From: Natronobeatus ordinarius
GTDB taxonomy: Archaea > Halobacteriota > Halobacteria > Halobacteriales > Natrialbaceae
Assembly (NCBI RefSeq): GCF_024362485.1
Contig: NZ_CP101456.1
Coordinates: 2,232,001-2,296,000 of the forward strand
Reading direction: 5' to 3'
DNA length: 64,000 bases
The stretch's first letter is position 1. The number at the start of each line of letters is the position of its first letter. Shown one piece after another: positions 52,127 through 61,376 of this stretch. The notes below the pieces were generated by a model. The model was given only the letters and a program-made list of their open reading frames with translations. It did no database searches and had not been told where the DNA came from. The position numbers and the translations under genes were made by a program.

Positions 52127-52858
52127 TCAGTTGCCCCCGCCTTGCATGAGCAGCTGGATCTCTTCGTCTTCGGCGAGCACCTCCGGGTCGCCGCTGTCGA
52201 CGATCTCGCCGCGTTCGATGACGTACATCCGGTCGACGAGTTCGGGAACGTGGCTCGCGTTCGACTCCGCGAGCAACACGGAGATGTCCCGGTCGATGAT
52301 CTCGTGGATGTAGGACTTGAGGTTCTCGACGACGACCGGGGCGAGCCCCTCGAGCGGTTCGTCGAGGATGAGCAGATCCGGCTGGAGCGCGAGCGCCCGA
52401 CCGATCGCAGTCATCTTCCCCTGCCCGCCGCTTAAGTTCTGCACCTCGGCGTTTCGCCGGTGCTCGAGTTCGCTGAACAGCTCGAAGACGTCCTCGACGA
52501 CGGCGTCTTCGTCCTCGATGCCGCGCGAGTCGCCGGCCGTCCAGATCGGTAGCCGGAAGTTCTCCTCGACGGTCATCCCCGTGAAGAGGTCCCGGTTCTC
52601 CGGCTGGTAGCCGATCCCGCGACGCGGGATGAGCTCCGGCCGGAGGTCGAGCAGTTCCTCGCCGCCGAGCCGGACCGACCCAGCCGAGACCGGCGTCAGT
52701 CCCATGATCGCCCGGAACGTGGACGTCTTTCCGGCGCCGTTGCGGCCGACGAGCGCGACCGCCTCACCCTCGTTGACGGTGAGGTCGATCCCGTGGGTGA
52801 CCTCGAATCCCTGGACGACCGCGTGGAGGTCCGACACCTCAAGCAACGGGTCGCTCAT
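52127..52858 (-). CDS. livF: branched-chain-type ABC importer, ATP-binding subunit LivF
   Basis: The 243-residue protein has Walker A VGRNGAGKTS (38-46), signature LSGGQGKMTAIGRAL near 140 and Walker B LLILDEPLEGLAP. It is the last gene of the importer and overlaps livG by four bases (ATGA). With LivG it powers the LivHM pore. Confidence 0.93.
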   Translation of the reverse strand: MSDPLLEVSDLHAVVQGFEVTHGIDLTVNEGEAVALVGRNGAGKTSTFRAIMGLTPVSAGSVRLGGEELLDLRPELIPRRGIGYQPENRDLFTGMTVEENFRLPIWTAGDSRGIEDEDAVVEDVFELFSELEHRRNAEVQNLSGGQGKMTAIGRALALQPDLLILDEPLEGLAPVVVENLKSYIHEIIDRDISVLLAESNASHVPELVDRMYVIERGEIVDSGDPEVLAEDEEIQLLMQGGGN

Positions 52859-53631
52859 TCGGTCACCCCCAGCAGGACGCGGCGGAGTTCGTCGTCGGTC
52901 TCGAGCAGGGTAGGGTCGCCCTCGCGGAAGACGCTTCCGTCGACGAGTACGACGAGTCGGTCGGCGTACGCCTTCACGAGATCCATGTCGTGTTCGATAG
53001 TGACGGTCGTGACGTCGTTCGCCTCGCTCGCCTCGACGATGGTCTCGATGACGTACTCTTTCTCCCGGGTGGCGACGCCCGAGGTCGGCTCGTCGAGCAG
53101 CAGGTACGTCGGGTCGAGCCCGAACGACATCGCCACGTCGAGCAGCTTGCGGTCGCCGTGTGGGAGCGTCTCTGCGACCTCGTGCTGGATCTCCTCGAGC
53201 CGGAACTGCTCGAGCAGGCCGTCGATCGTTTCCTCAACCTCCTCGTGCTGGTCGTCGCGTGAGCGCATACTCAACAGTTTGTCGTGCCGGGAGAGGACGG
53301 CCACGCGAACGTTCTCGCGGACGGTCATCTCCTCGAAGACGTGGACGATCTGGAAGCTCCTGACGAGCCCCTCGTTGACCCGCCGCTCCGGGTCGACGTC
53401 CGTGATGTCGCGCTCGACCGTCGTCCCGTCGCCATTTTCTTCGTGGACGACGACGGCGCCCTGGTCGGGGTCGAGTAGCCCCGTGAGGAGATTGACGAGC
53501 GTGGTCTTGCCGGCCCCGTTCGGGCCGACGATGAACACCTTCTCGCCCGGCGTCCGACCGAACTCGAGCGAGACGTCGTCGGTCGCGCGCAGTTCTCCGA
53601 ACTCCTTCCGTAGCTTTCGTGCTTCGAGCAT
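52855..53631 (-). CDS. livG: branched-chain-type ABC importer, ATP-binding subunit LivG
   Basis: The 258-residue protein has Walker A VGPNGAGKTTLVN (36-44), a degenerate signature LPHGDRKLLDVAMSF and Walker B YLLLDEPTSGVA. The signature replacement of LSGGQ by LPHGD is common among LivG-like proteins. A longer insertion near residue 75 (EENGDGTTVERDITDVDPER) carries the acidic haloarchaeal character. It starts one base after the livM stop. Confidence 0.93.
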   Translation of the reverse strand: MLEARKLRKEFGELRATDDVSLEFGRTPGEKVFIVGPNGAGKTTLVNLLTGLLDPDQGAVVVHEENGDGTTVERDITDVDPERRVNEGLVRSFQIVHVFEEMTVRENVRVAVLSRHDKLLSMRSRDDQHEEVEETIDGLLEQFRLEEIQHEVAETLPHGDRKLLDVAMSFGLDPTYLLLDEPTSGVATREKEYVIETIVEASEANDVTTVTIEHDMDLVKAYADRLVVLVDGSVFREGDPTLLETDDELRRVLLGVTE

Positions 53632-53632
53632 C

Positions 53633-54784
53633 TCATTTCACCCCGAAGATGAGGATTCTGACGGTGGTCGTGGCGCGAGTGACGCTTCGGTGGATCTTCG
53701 TGCGTATCGACCGGACGTCGTCGCCGAGGAGCCCGGGATCGGAGGCTCGTCGGCTGAGTCCCGCACCGACGTCGGGCAGCGAGCCCATGATACCTTTCGG
53801 CATGAAGAAGACGATCGCCAGCAGGACGATCCCGATGGGCGCATGGTAGTAGTTGAACGAGAAGCGCGTCGCCTCGAGCAAGTAGACGAGGATGACGCCG
53901 CCGACGAGCGGGCCGACGAGGGTGGTGAAGCCGCCGAGGATCGCCATGAACAGGATCTCACCGGAGACGAACACGTAGAGCGTCGGCTCGGGCTGGACGT
54001 GGAGACGCTGGAGCGCGTAGACGCCGCCGGCGAACGCGCCGTAGAGTCCGGAGATGATGAACGAGTACCAGACGTAGCGCTCGACCGGGATGCCGATGAA
54101 CCGGGCGCGGGTGCGATCCTGGCCGATCGCGTCGAGCGCCCGCCCGAACGGCGAGTGGACGAGACGCCACATCAACAGCAGCATGACGAGCATGAGCACG
54201 ATCGTCGTGTAGTACAGCACGAGATCGTAGCCCAGATCGGTCCAGGCGAGGCCGAACAGAGTCGGGTTGTCGCCGCCGACGCGGACCCCGAGCCCGTCGT
54301 TGTAGTTGAAGTAGGCGCTGCGGAAGACGGTCGCGAAGATCACCTGGTTGAACGCCAGCGTGAGCAGCGCGAAGTAGATGTCCACGTAGCCCGCCACGAA
54401 GTAGCCGATGACGACGGCGAGCAGGGTCCCGACGAGGACGGCTGCGAGGAGCAAGAGGAGCCCCTCCGAGACCTCGTAGTGAGCGGCCATCACGGCGACC
54501 GCGTACGCCCCGCCGCCGAAGAAGGCGGCGTGACCGAACGAGACGAGTTCGGTGTGGCGCAACAGCAGGTTCAGCCCGACGGCGGCCATCCCGAACAGGA
54601 GCCCTCTGAACAGCCGGCTCCACGAGAGGCCGACGATGCCGGCCAGAAACGGCAGGCCGAACAGGAGCACGACGCCGACGAGTGCGAGGACCGTCTGTCC
54701 GGGAGTCAGGGTGAGCCCGCGCGTGAACGGCACGCGAACGACGGTGTCGCCGTCGCGTTCCTCGAGCGGCGAGAGTCGGCTCAT
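53633..54784 (-). CDS. livM: branched-chain-type ABC importer, permease LivM
   Basis: The 383-residue protein has about ten membrane helices and the LivM loop VHSPFGRALDAIGQDRTRAR that meets the ATPase. It overlaps livH by four bases (ATGA). The first 20 residues and the last 60 are polar. Substrate is not deducible from the permease. Confidence 0.9.
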   Translation of the reverse strand: MSRLSPLEERDGDTVVRVPFTRGLTLTPGQTVLALVGVVLLFGLPFLAGIVGLSWSRLFRGLLFGMAAVGLNLLLRHTELVSFGHAAFFGGGAYAVAVMAAHYEVSEGLLLLLAAVLVGTLLAVVIGYFVAGYVDIYFALLTLAFNQVIFATVFRSAYFNYNDGLGVRVGGDNPTLFGLAWTDLGYDLVLYYTTIVLMLVMLLLMWRLVHSPFGRALDAIGQDRTRARFIGIPVERYVWYSFIISGLYGAFAGGVYALQRLHVQPEPTLYVFVSGEILFMAILGGFTTLVGPLVGGVILVYLLEATRFSFNYYHAPIGIVLLAIVFFMPKGIMGSLPDVGAGLSRRASDPGLLGDDVRSIRTKIHRSVTRATTTVRILIFGVK

Positions 54785-55713
54785 TCGATCTCACCCCACG
54801 TGCCGAACAGTCCTTCGGGTTTGACCAGCAGGATGAGCAACATCACCGCGAAGGGCGCGGCCAGTTCGACCGGCGGATACTGCCAGATCGCCCACCGGCT
54901 GAGCACGCCGACGATCAACGCGCCGACGAACGCACCCTTCAAACTCCCGAGTCCGCCGATGACGATGACGACGAACGACAGCACCAGCGGGTCGAGTCCC
55001 ATCTCGAGGAACGCCGTCTGCGGCCCGATGCTGACCATCGCGCCGCCGAAGCCGGCGAAAAAGGCGCCCATCGCGAAGACGAGCGTGAAGGTGCGGTCGG
55101 TACTGACGCCGATGGCCGTCGCCATGTCGCGGTTGATCGCGGTCGCGCGGACGATTCGGCCGGTTCTCGACCGGTCGAAGAACCAGACGAGCCAGGCGAA
55201 CACCGCCAGGCCGACGAGCATGGCGAGGATGTTGTAACTCGGGTAGCCAAAGCCGGCCAGTTCCGTGGTCGGGATTTCGTTGAGTCCACTGTACGTCCCC
55301 GCGTCGAGCGGCGTCGCCCCCCAGCCGAACTTCATCACGTCGATGAAGATCAACAGCAACGCGTAGGTCAACAGCAACTGGTAGACCTCCTCTCTGTCGT
55401 AGATCGGCCGCACGAACACCGTCTCGATGAGCGCGCCGACCGGCAACAGCACGGCAGCCGCGAGGAGTGCCGCGACCAAGACGACGACGCCGAACGTCAC
55501 CGCCGAAACTGGGTCGTCCGGGCTGGCCACGAATCCGGTCGCGTAGCCGACGACGCTGAACACGACGAAGGCACCGAGGGCGTAGAGCTCTCCGTGTGCG
55601 AGGTTCAAGATCCCAAGCACGCCGAAGATGATCGTCAGTCCCGACGCGATCATGAACAGGATGAACCCGTACCAGAGACCGTTGAGCGTGTGAACGATGA
55701 ACGAATCGACCAT
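54781..55713 (-). CDS. livH: branched-chain-type ABC importer, permease LivH
   Basis: The 310-residue protein has the family N-terminus NGLWYGFILFMIASGLTIIF followed by GVLGILNLAHGELYALGAF, about eight helices and the coupling loop RTGRIVRATAINRDMATAIG. The ATG at 55713 was chosen because the earlier in-frame codons are basic and not membrane-like. A gap of 94 bases separates it from livK. Confidence 0.9.
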   Translation of the reverse strand: MVDSFIVHTLNGLWYGFILFMIASGLTIIFGVLGILNLAHGELYALGAFVVFSVVGYATGFVASPDDPVSAVTFGVVVLVAALLAAAVLLPVGALIETVFVRPIYDREEVYQLLLTYALLLIFIDVMKFGWGATPLDAGTYSGLNEIPTTELAGFGYPSYNILAMLVGLAVFAWLVWFFDRSRTGRIVRATAINRDMATAIGVSTDRTFTLVFAMGAFFAGFGGAMVSIGPQTAFLEMGLDPLVLSFVVIVIGGLGSLKGAFVGALIVGVLSRWAIWQYPPVELAAPFAVMLLILLVKPEGLFGTWGEIE

Positions 55714-55807
55714 CGATCTCACCTTCCGTGCGTTCGTCCGGTCCGTTTCTCGTTTAGTACTGACTGGATCATATGTAAGTTTCGAATAACGTTGTCGGTC
55801 GATGGAA

Positions 55808-57166
55808 CTACTCCCAGCCCTCGATCCACTCGAGTGAGACCTCACCCTGGGGCGGCGAGACGTCCTCAGGTGCGTAGACGTTCACGTCCTCGAGGACTGC
55901 GGCGTCGAGGTCGTCCGACCAGGCCAGTTCGCCGAAGTGGGCGTTCGAGTAACACTGGTGGTCGCCGGCCATCGTGTGGTAGCCGGCGGGCGTGTGGAAG
56001 CCGTGGCCGATGAGGATCTCCGCGAGTTCGTCCTGTTCGGGCCACCGGCCGAGGATTCGGACGGCCTTCTCCGCGGCCGTCGCCCACGCGGTAACTGCGC
56101 CGTAACCGCTCATGAAGTGTGCCGTCGGGACGGCGTCGTACTCGCTTTGAACCTCCTCGAAGAGGTCCGCCGCGGGCGTCCAGCGGTTGGTGCTCGGCTC
56201 GTCCCAGTAGAAGTTGCGTGAGCCCGACCGGATCGGGCCGTCGACGAGCCCCTCGCTCAGGTCGTTGGCCGAGCCATACAACACCGGCCCGACGACCAGT
56301 TCGACGTTGTCGAACATGTCGGCCCCGTGAGCCTGCTCGAGCAGGAGCGTCGCGTCGCCGCCCCAGCAGCTCGTAAAGAGGACGTCGGGTTCCTCGCTGT
56401 TGACCTGCTCGATGTGCGTCGACATGTCGTCGGTCCCCAGGTCGGGCTCGCCCTCGTAGACGACCTCCGCGCCCGCGAGCTGCTGGATTCCGGCCGAGAA
56501 GATCCGCTGTTCGTCGAATCCGAACGCGTAGCCAGGGTTGATCCCCGCGACCGTGTCGATCTCGTCGGCACCGAGCACCTCGACGGCTTCGACCGCCGCC
56601 GCGAGCGCTTCCATCACGTCGTGGTTCTGGAACCGGAACGAGTAGTCGTTCTGGTCCGGCGGGAAGCCGTCCTCGTGGTCCTCGTACAGCGTCGTCACCG
56701 TCCCGTCGGTCGCGACGTTGACGACGCCCTGGGAGTTGATCTCCGGGACCATCGCCTCGTGGTTCCCGCTCGAGATCGGCCCGAACGTCACGTCCTTACC
56801 GTCCTCGACGAACTGGACGTAGTTCTCGAGGGCCTCCTCGCCCTCCTCGACGATGTCGAGCTCGATCTGCCGCCCGGCGATGCCGCCGTTGTCGTTGATG
56901 CGGCGGACGGCCGTCTCCGCACCCATCTCCGCCTGGACGCCGAGTACCGCCGGTGCCCCCTCGAGGAACGTCTGCAGTCCGGCCTCGATCGGTTCGTCCG
57001 GAACCTCGGCGTCCTCGATGGCGTCGTCGTCGTCCTCGAGGAGATCTGCACAGCCCGCGAGTGCGACCGCGATGGCCGACCCCCCGACGAGTTTCAGCGC
57101 GTCTCTCCGGTCGATTCCTCCGCTGTCGTCAGTTACGTCCCTTCCCGCAGGTGATCCTGTGGTCAT
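55808..57166 (-). CDS. livK: branched-chain-type ABC importer, Tat lipoprotein receptor LivK
   Basis: The 452-residue protein has a twin-arginine signal (DRRDALKLVGG, Arg20-Arg21) and lipobox ALAGC with Cys39, then the two-lobe type I receptor domain (LQTFLEGAPAVLGVQAEMGA, VTFGPISSGNHEAMVPEINS). A short acidic linker (DLLEDDDDAIEDAE) follows the lipidated cysteine. The fold binds branched amino acids, amides, urea or small acids; specificity cannot be read. It is the first gene of the importer. Confidence 0.9.
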   Translation of the reverse strand: MTTGSPAGRDVTDDSGGIDRRDALKLVGGSAIAVALAGCADLLEDDDDAIEDAEVPDEPIEAGLQTFLEGAPAVLGVQAEMGAETAVRRINDNGGIAGRQIELDIVEEGEEALENYVQFVEDGKDVTFGPISSGNHEAMVPEINSQGVVNVATDGTVTTLYEDHEDGFPPDQNDYSFRFQNHDVMEALAAAVEAVEVLGADEIDTVAGINPGYAFGFDEQRIFSAGIQQLAGAEVVYEGEPDLGTDDMSTHIEQVNSEEPDVLFTSCWGGDATLLLEQAHGADMFDNVELVVGPVLYGSANDLSEGLVDGPIRSGSRNFYWDEPSTNRWTPAADLFEEVQSEYDAVPTAHFMSGYGAVTAWATAAEKAVRILGRWPEQDELAEILIGHGFHTPAGYHTMAGDHQCYSNAHFGELAWSDDLDAAVLEDVNVYAPEDVSPPQGEVSLEWIEGWE

Positions 57167-57467
57167 AGCTCGTCTGCACCCTCCAGTGGCTGATGCGCCA
57201 TACTACATGATAGACAATCACTCACCATAGAGCCGAATGTGTACATGTTAATAGTGACGGTCGGCGGGCCGGTCACCGCTTCGACAACCAGGTGTGCAAC
57301 GGGTCGCCACGCAGTGGGCAGATACACGCTCGCACACGACAAAACTCCCCAGACGGGCCCGTTCGCGTCCGACTCCGGACGGACAATTCGTCGGTCGAAA
57401 ACGACTTACCAGAACGGATACGGTTGTCTGACATACGTTTATGTGTTCGGACAGACCGTTAGCAGGT
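57167..57467. other. intergenic region with two divergent promoters, no gene
   Basis: About 300 bases between livK and the smc operon. ACGTTTATG at 57435-57443 is a TATA-like box about 28 bases before the ATG at 57468, so the smc operon is probably leaderless. The left side is AT-rich around 57235-57252 (ATGTGTACATGTTAATAG) and may hold the livK promoter. No coding sequence or repeat was seen. Confidence 0.5.
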
Positions 57468-57743
57468 ATGACGAAAAATCGCGTCGAGCAACTCGAGTCG
57501 ACCGTCGCCGAACTCGAGTCGACGATCGAAGGGCTCACCGACGAACTCGTCGAGGCGAAAGAACGGATCCGGATCCTCGAGGCCGAACTGGACACGGAGA
57601 CGCCGACGCGCGTCCCCGAGCGACGGAGCCACGAAGCAGAGGAGGCAGCGCCCGACGAAGTCGAAGCGGCTGCGGCCGAAGCCGAAGACGAACCGGAGGA
57701 CGAAACGGAAGACTCAGGTACTGACGAAATTATCGTCGCGTAA
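57468..57743 (+). CDS. small coiled-coil protein (DUF7518-like) preceding smc
   Basis: The 91-residue protein starts MTKNRVEQLESTVAELESTI and has a heptad pattern over about 45 residues (LESTVAELESTIEGLTDELV), then an acidic tail ending DEIIVA. The ATG at 57468 is preferred since a TATA box sits 28 bases upstream. Its stop is 60 bases before smc, so it is likely the first gene of the smc-scpA operon. A role in chromosome structure is inferred only from position. Confidence 0.7.
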   Translation: MTKNRVEQLESTVAELESTIEGLTDELVEAKERIRILEAELDTETPTRVPERRSHEAEEAAPDEVEAAAAEAEDEPEDETEDSGTDEIIVA

Positions 57744-57803
57744 CGGACGGCGTCCCGGTGCAATCGTGAGACGACGCAGCGTTACGGAGGGCTCGAGAAG
57801 GAG

Positions 57804-60800
57804 ATGCACATCAAGGCACTCGTCTTAGACGGCTTCAAGAGCTTCGGCCGCAAGACGCACATCCCGTTTTACGAAGATTTCACCGTCGTGACCGGCCCGA
57901 ACGGCTCGGGGAAGTCGAACATCATCGACGCCGTCCTCTTCGCGCTCGGACTCGCACGCACCCGTGGAATTCGCGCCGAGAAGCTGACCGACCTCATCTA
58001 CAACCCCGGCCACGAAGACGGCGACCGATCCGGCGGCCCGCGCGAGGCGACCGTCGAGGTCGCACTCGACAATTCAGACGGCACGCTCACGCGGTCGCAG
58101 GTCGCGAGCGCCGCGGGAACCGACGACGTCGGCGACGTCGAGGAGATCACCATCCGTCGGCGAGTCAAACAGACCGCCGACAACTACTACTCATACTACT
58201 ACCTCAACGGCCGGTCGGTGAACCTCTCTGACATCCAGGACCTGCTCGCGCAGGCGGGCGTCACCCCCGAGGGGTACAACGTCGTCATGCAGGGCGACGT
58301 CACCGAGATCATCAACATGACGCCACACGCCCGCCGGGGGATCATCGACGAGATCGCCGGCGTCGCCGAGTTCGACGCGAAAAAGGAAGACGCCTTCGCG
58401 GAACTCGAGGTCGTCGAGGATCGCATCGACGAGGCGCAACTGCGAATCGACGAGAAACGCGACCGACTCGCCCAGCTCGAGGACGAGCGCCAGACGGCCC
58501 TGCGCTATCGCCGGCTCCGCCGCGAGAAAGAGGAGTACGAGGGCTACCTCAAAGCGAGCGAACTCGAGGAGAAACGCGAAGAGCGTTCCCGCGTCGAGGA
58601 CCGAGTCGACCGGCTCGAAGAGGAACTGGCCGACCTCCAGCGCGAACTCGACGAACGCCAGGGGAGAGTCGTGCGTCTCGAGGAGGACCTCGAAGATCTG
58701 AACGCCGAGATCGAGCGCACCGGCGAGGACGAACAGCTCCGGATCAAACGCGAGATCGAGGAGGTCAAAGGCGAGCGCTCACGACTCGAGGATCGTATCG
58801 AGGCGACCGAAGAGCGGATCGAGGAAGCCGAAGACAAGCGCCGGGAAGCGTTCGTCCAGATCGACCGCAAGCAAGAGCGGGTCGAAGAACTCGAGGCCGA
58901 GATGCGCGAACTCAAACTCGAGAAGGCCTCGGTCAAAGTCGAGGTTACAGAACGCGAGGAGACCGTCGCCGAACTCGAGCGCGAACTGGAGGCCGTCGAC
59001 ACCGAGTACGACGAGGTGAAAGCCGACCTCGCCCGCCTGAAAGACGACCTCGAGAAAGCGAAGACCGAGAAGAACGACCGCCAGCGCGAGCAGGATCGGC
59101 TGCTCGACGAGGCTCGCCGTCGATCGAACGCCATCGCCGAGGCGGAGGCGACGATCGAGGACAAGCGCGAGTCGCTACCCGACCTCGAGCAGCGACGGTC
59201 GGACCTCGAGCGGGAACTCGAGAAGGCCGAACGCAACCGCGAGAGCATCGCGGGCGTCGTCGAGGATCTCCGGTCGGAGAAGCGCCAGCTCCAGGACGAA
59301 CTCGACGAACTCGACGACGAACTCCAGGCCAAACAGGCGGAGTACGCCGAACTCGAGGCCAACGCCGGGGAGAGCGGCGACTCCTCGTTCGGTCGCGCGG
59401 TGACGACGATTCTGAACGCGGGCATCAGCGGCGTCCACGGAGCCGTCGCGCAGCTCGGCTCGGTGTCGGGGGAGTACGCCGTCGCCTGTGAGACCGCCGC
59501 CGGTGGCCGACTCGCGAACGTCGTCGTCGACGACGACGTGATCGGCCAGCAGTGTATCGAGCACCTCAAGTCGCGCAACGCGGGCCGAGCGACGTTCCTC
59601 CCGATCACGAAGATGCGCGAACGCCGGCTCCCGAACGCGCCGACCGATCCGGGCGTCGTCGGCTTCGCCTTCGACCTCGTCGAGTTCGATCCCGAGTACG
59701 CGGGCGTCTTCTCGTACGTCCTCGGGGACACGTTAGTCGTCGAGGACATCGAGACGGCCCGGTCGTACATGGGCGACTATCGGATGGTCACCCTCGACGG
59801 CGACCTCGTCGAGAAAAGCGGCGCGATGACCGGCGGCTCCCGGAAGGGGTCGCGCTACTCGTTTACCCAGAGCGGCGAGGGGCAACTCGAGCGCGTCGCC
59901 AAACAGATCACCGAGTTACAGGATCGCCGCGAGTCGATCCGGGCAGAACAGCGCGACGTCGAATCGCGCCTCGACGACGCCCGTGACCGCCAGACCGACG
60001 CGGCGGACGAGGTCCGCTCGATCGAGGGCGAACTCGAGACCCTCGCGGAAAAACGCGAACGGATCGAAGCCGAGATCGACTCCCTCGAGGGCGACCTCGA
60101 GGAGCTGCGCGGCGAACGCGAGTCGGTCGACGAGCGGATGACCGACATCTCCGAGGAGATCGAGACGAAGACCGCCGAAATCGAGGAGATCGACGCCGAG
60201 ATCGGCGACCTCGAACGTGAACTCGCCGACTCGAAGATCCCGGAGCTCACCGCGAAGATCGAAGACGTCGAGGCCGAGATCGACGAGCGCGAGGATAAAC
60301 TCGACGCCTTCGACGCGAAGCTGAACGAACTCGGACTCGAGAAAGGCTACGCCGAGGACGCCGTTTCCGAGCTCCACGACGAGATCGAGACGGCACAGAA
60401 CCGCAAGGCAGAACTCGAGGGGCGGATCGACGACTTCGAGGCGGCGATCGAGGAGAAACGGGAGCTGCTCGAGGAGAAACGCGACCTCGTCGAGGAGCTC
60501 GAGGCGGAACTCGCGGAGCTGAAAGCCGAACGGGTCGACCTCAGAGAGACGCTCACGGAGGTACGCACGGCTCGCGACCAGCAACGCGATCGAGTGAACG
60601 CCGCCGAGAGCAAACTCGAGTCGGCCCGCGAACGCGTCGAGAGCCTCGCGTGGGAGATCGAGGCGCTCGAGGAGGAGGTCGGTGAGTACGACCCCGAGGA
60701 GATTCCCGACCACGAGACGGTCGTCGAGATGGTCGAGCTGCTCGAGGCCGACATGGCGGCGCTCGAGCCGGTGAACATGCTGGCGATCGACGAGTACGAC

Positions 60801-61376
60801 GACGTCCGCGAGGAACTCGAGGAGTTCGAAGAGGGGAAGGCGACGTTGGTCGAGGAGGCGACGGGCATCCGTGAGCGGATCGAACGCTACGAGAGTCAGA
60901 AGAAGGCGACGTTCATGGACGCCTACGAGGAGATCGACGCCCACTTCACGGAGATCTTCGAGAAGCTCTCGGAGGGGACCGGTAGCCTTCACCTGGAAGA
61001 CGAAGCGGACCCGTTCGAGGGTGGGCTGACGATGAAAGCCCAGCCGGGTGATAAGCCCATCCAGCGCCTGGACGCGATGTCCGGCGGCGAGAAGTCGCTG
61101 ACGGCGCTCGCCTTTATCTTCGCGATCCAGCGACACAATCCGGCTCCGTTCTACGCGCTCGACGAGGTCGACGCCTTCCTCGACGCGGTCAACGCCGAAC
61201 GCGTCGGCTCGATGGTCGACGACCTCGCAGGCAACGCTCAGTTCGTCGTCGTCTCGCATCGCTCGGCGATGCTCGAGCGGTCCGAACGGGCGATCGGGGT
61301 GACGATGCAGGGCGACAACGTCTCCGCTGTGACGGGAATCGACCTGCGCGACGAGGGGGTGCCGGCGGATGACTGA
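57804..61376 (+). CDS. smc: chromosome segregation/condensation protein SMC
   Basis: The 1190-residue protein has Walker A VTGPNGSGKSNIIDAV near 32, long coiled coils from 170 to 510 and 660 to 1020, a hinge around 520-650 (GISGVHGAVAQLGSVSGEYA), the ABC signature DAMSGGEKSLTALAF near 1090 and Walker B FYALDEVDAFLDAVN near 1115. It folds back to form an ATP-driven clamp that loops DNA. AAGGAG lies eight bases before the ATG. Its end overlaps scpA by eight bases. Confidence 0.97.
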   Translation: MHIKALVLDGFKSFGRKTHIPFYEDFTVVTGPNGSGKSNIIDAVLFALGLARTRGIRAEKLTDLIYNPGHEDGDRSGGPREATVEVALDNSDGTLTRSQVASAAGTDDVGDVEEITIRRRVKQTADNYYSYYYLNGRSVNLSDIQDLLAQAGVTPEGYNVVMQGDVTEIINMTPHARRGIIDEIAGVAEFDAKKEDAFAELEVVEDRIDEAQLRIDEKRDRLAQLEDERQTALRYRRLRREKEEYEGYLKASELEEKREERSRVEDRVDRLEEELADLQRELDERQGRVVRLEEDLEDLNAEIERTGEDEQLRIKREIEEVKGERSRLEDRIEATEERIEEAEDKRREAFVQIDRKQERVEELEAEMRELKLEKASVKVEVTEREETVAELERELEAVDTEYDEVKADLARLKDDLEKAKTEKNDRQREQDRLLDEARRRSNAIAEAEATIEDKRESLPDLEQRRSDLERELEKAERNRESIAGVVEDLRSEKRQLQDELDELDDELQAKQAEYAELEANAGESGDSSFGRAVTTILNAGISGVHGAVAQLGSVSGEYAVACETAAGGRLANVVVDDDVIGQQCIEHLKSRNAGRATFLPITKMRERRLPNAPTDPGVVGFAFDLVEFDPEYAGVFSYVLGDTLVVEDIETARSYMGDYRMVTLDGDLVEKSGAMTGGSRKGSRYSFTQSGEGQLERVAKQITELQDRRESIRAEQRDVESRLDDARDRQTDAADEVRSIEGELETLAEKRERIEAEIDSLEGDLEELRGERESVDERMTDISEEIETKTAEIEEIDAEIGDLERELADSKIPELTAKIEDVEAEIDEREDKLDAFDAKLNELGLEKGYAEDAVSELHDEIETAQNRKAELEGRIDDFEAAIEEKRELLEEKRDLVEELEAELAELKAERVDLRETLTEVRTARDQQRDRVNAAESKLESARERVESLAWEIEALEEEVGEYDPEEIPDHETVVEMVELLEADMAALEPVNMLAIDEYDDVREELEEFEEGKATLVEEATGIRERIERYESQKKATFMDAYEEIDAHFTEIFEKLSEGTGSLHLEDEADPFEGGLTMKAQPGDKPIQRLDAMSGGEKSLTALAFIFAIQRHNPAPFYALDEVDAFLDAVNAERVGSMVDDLAGNAQFVVVSHRSAMLERSERAIGVTMQGDNVSAVTGIDLRDEGVPADD

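Noticed and set aside
52793-55237. 814-codon plus-strand ORF opposite livFGMH
   Set aside because: Antisense to an importer operon with clear Walker and permease motifs; composition is Ser/Arg/Asp-rich noise.
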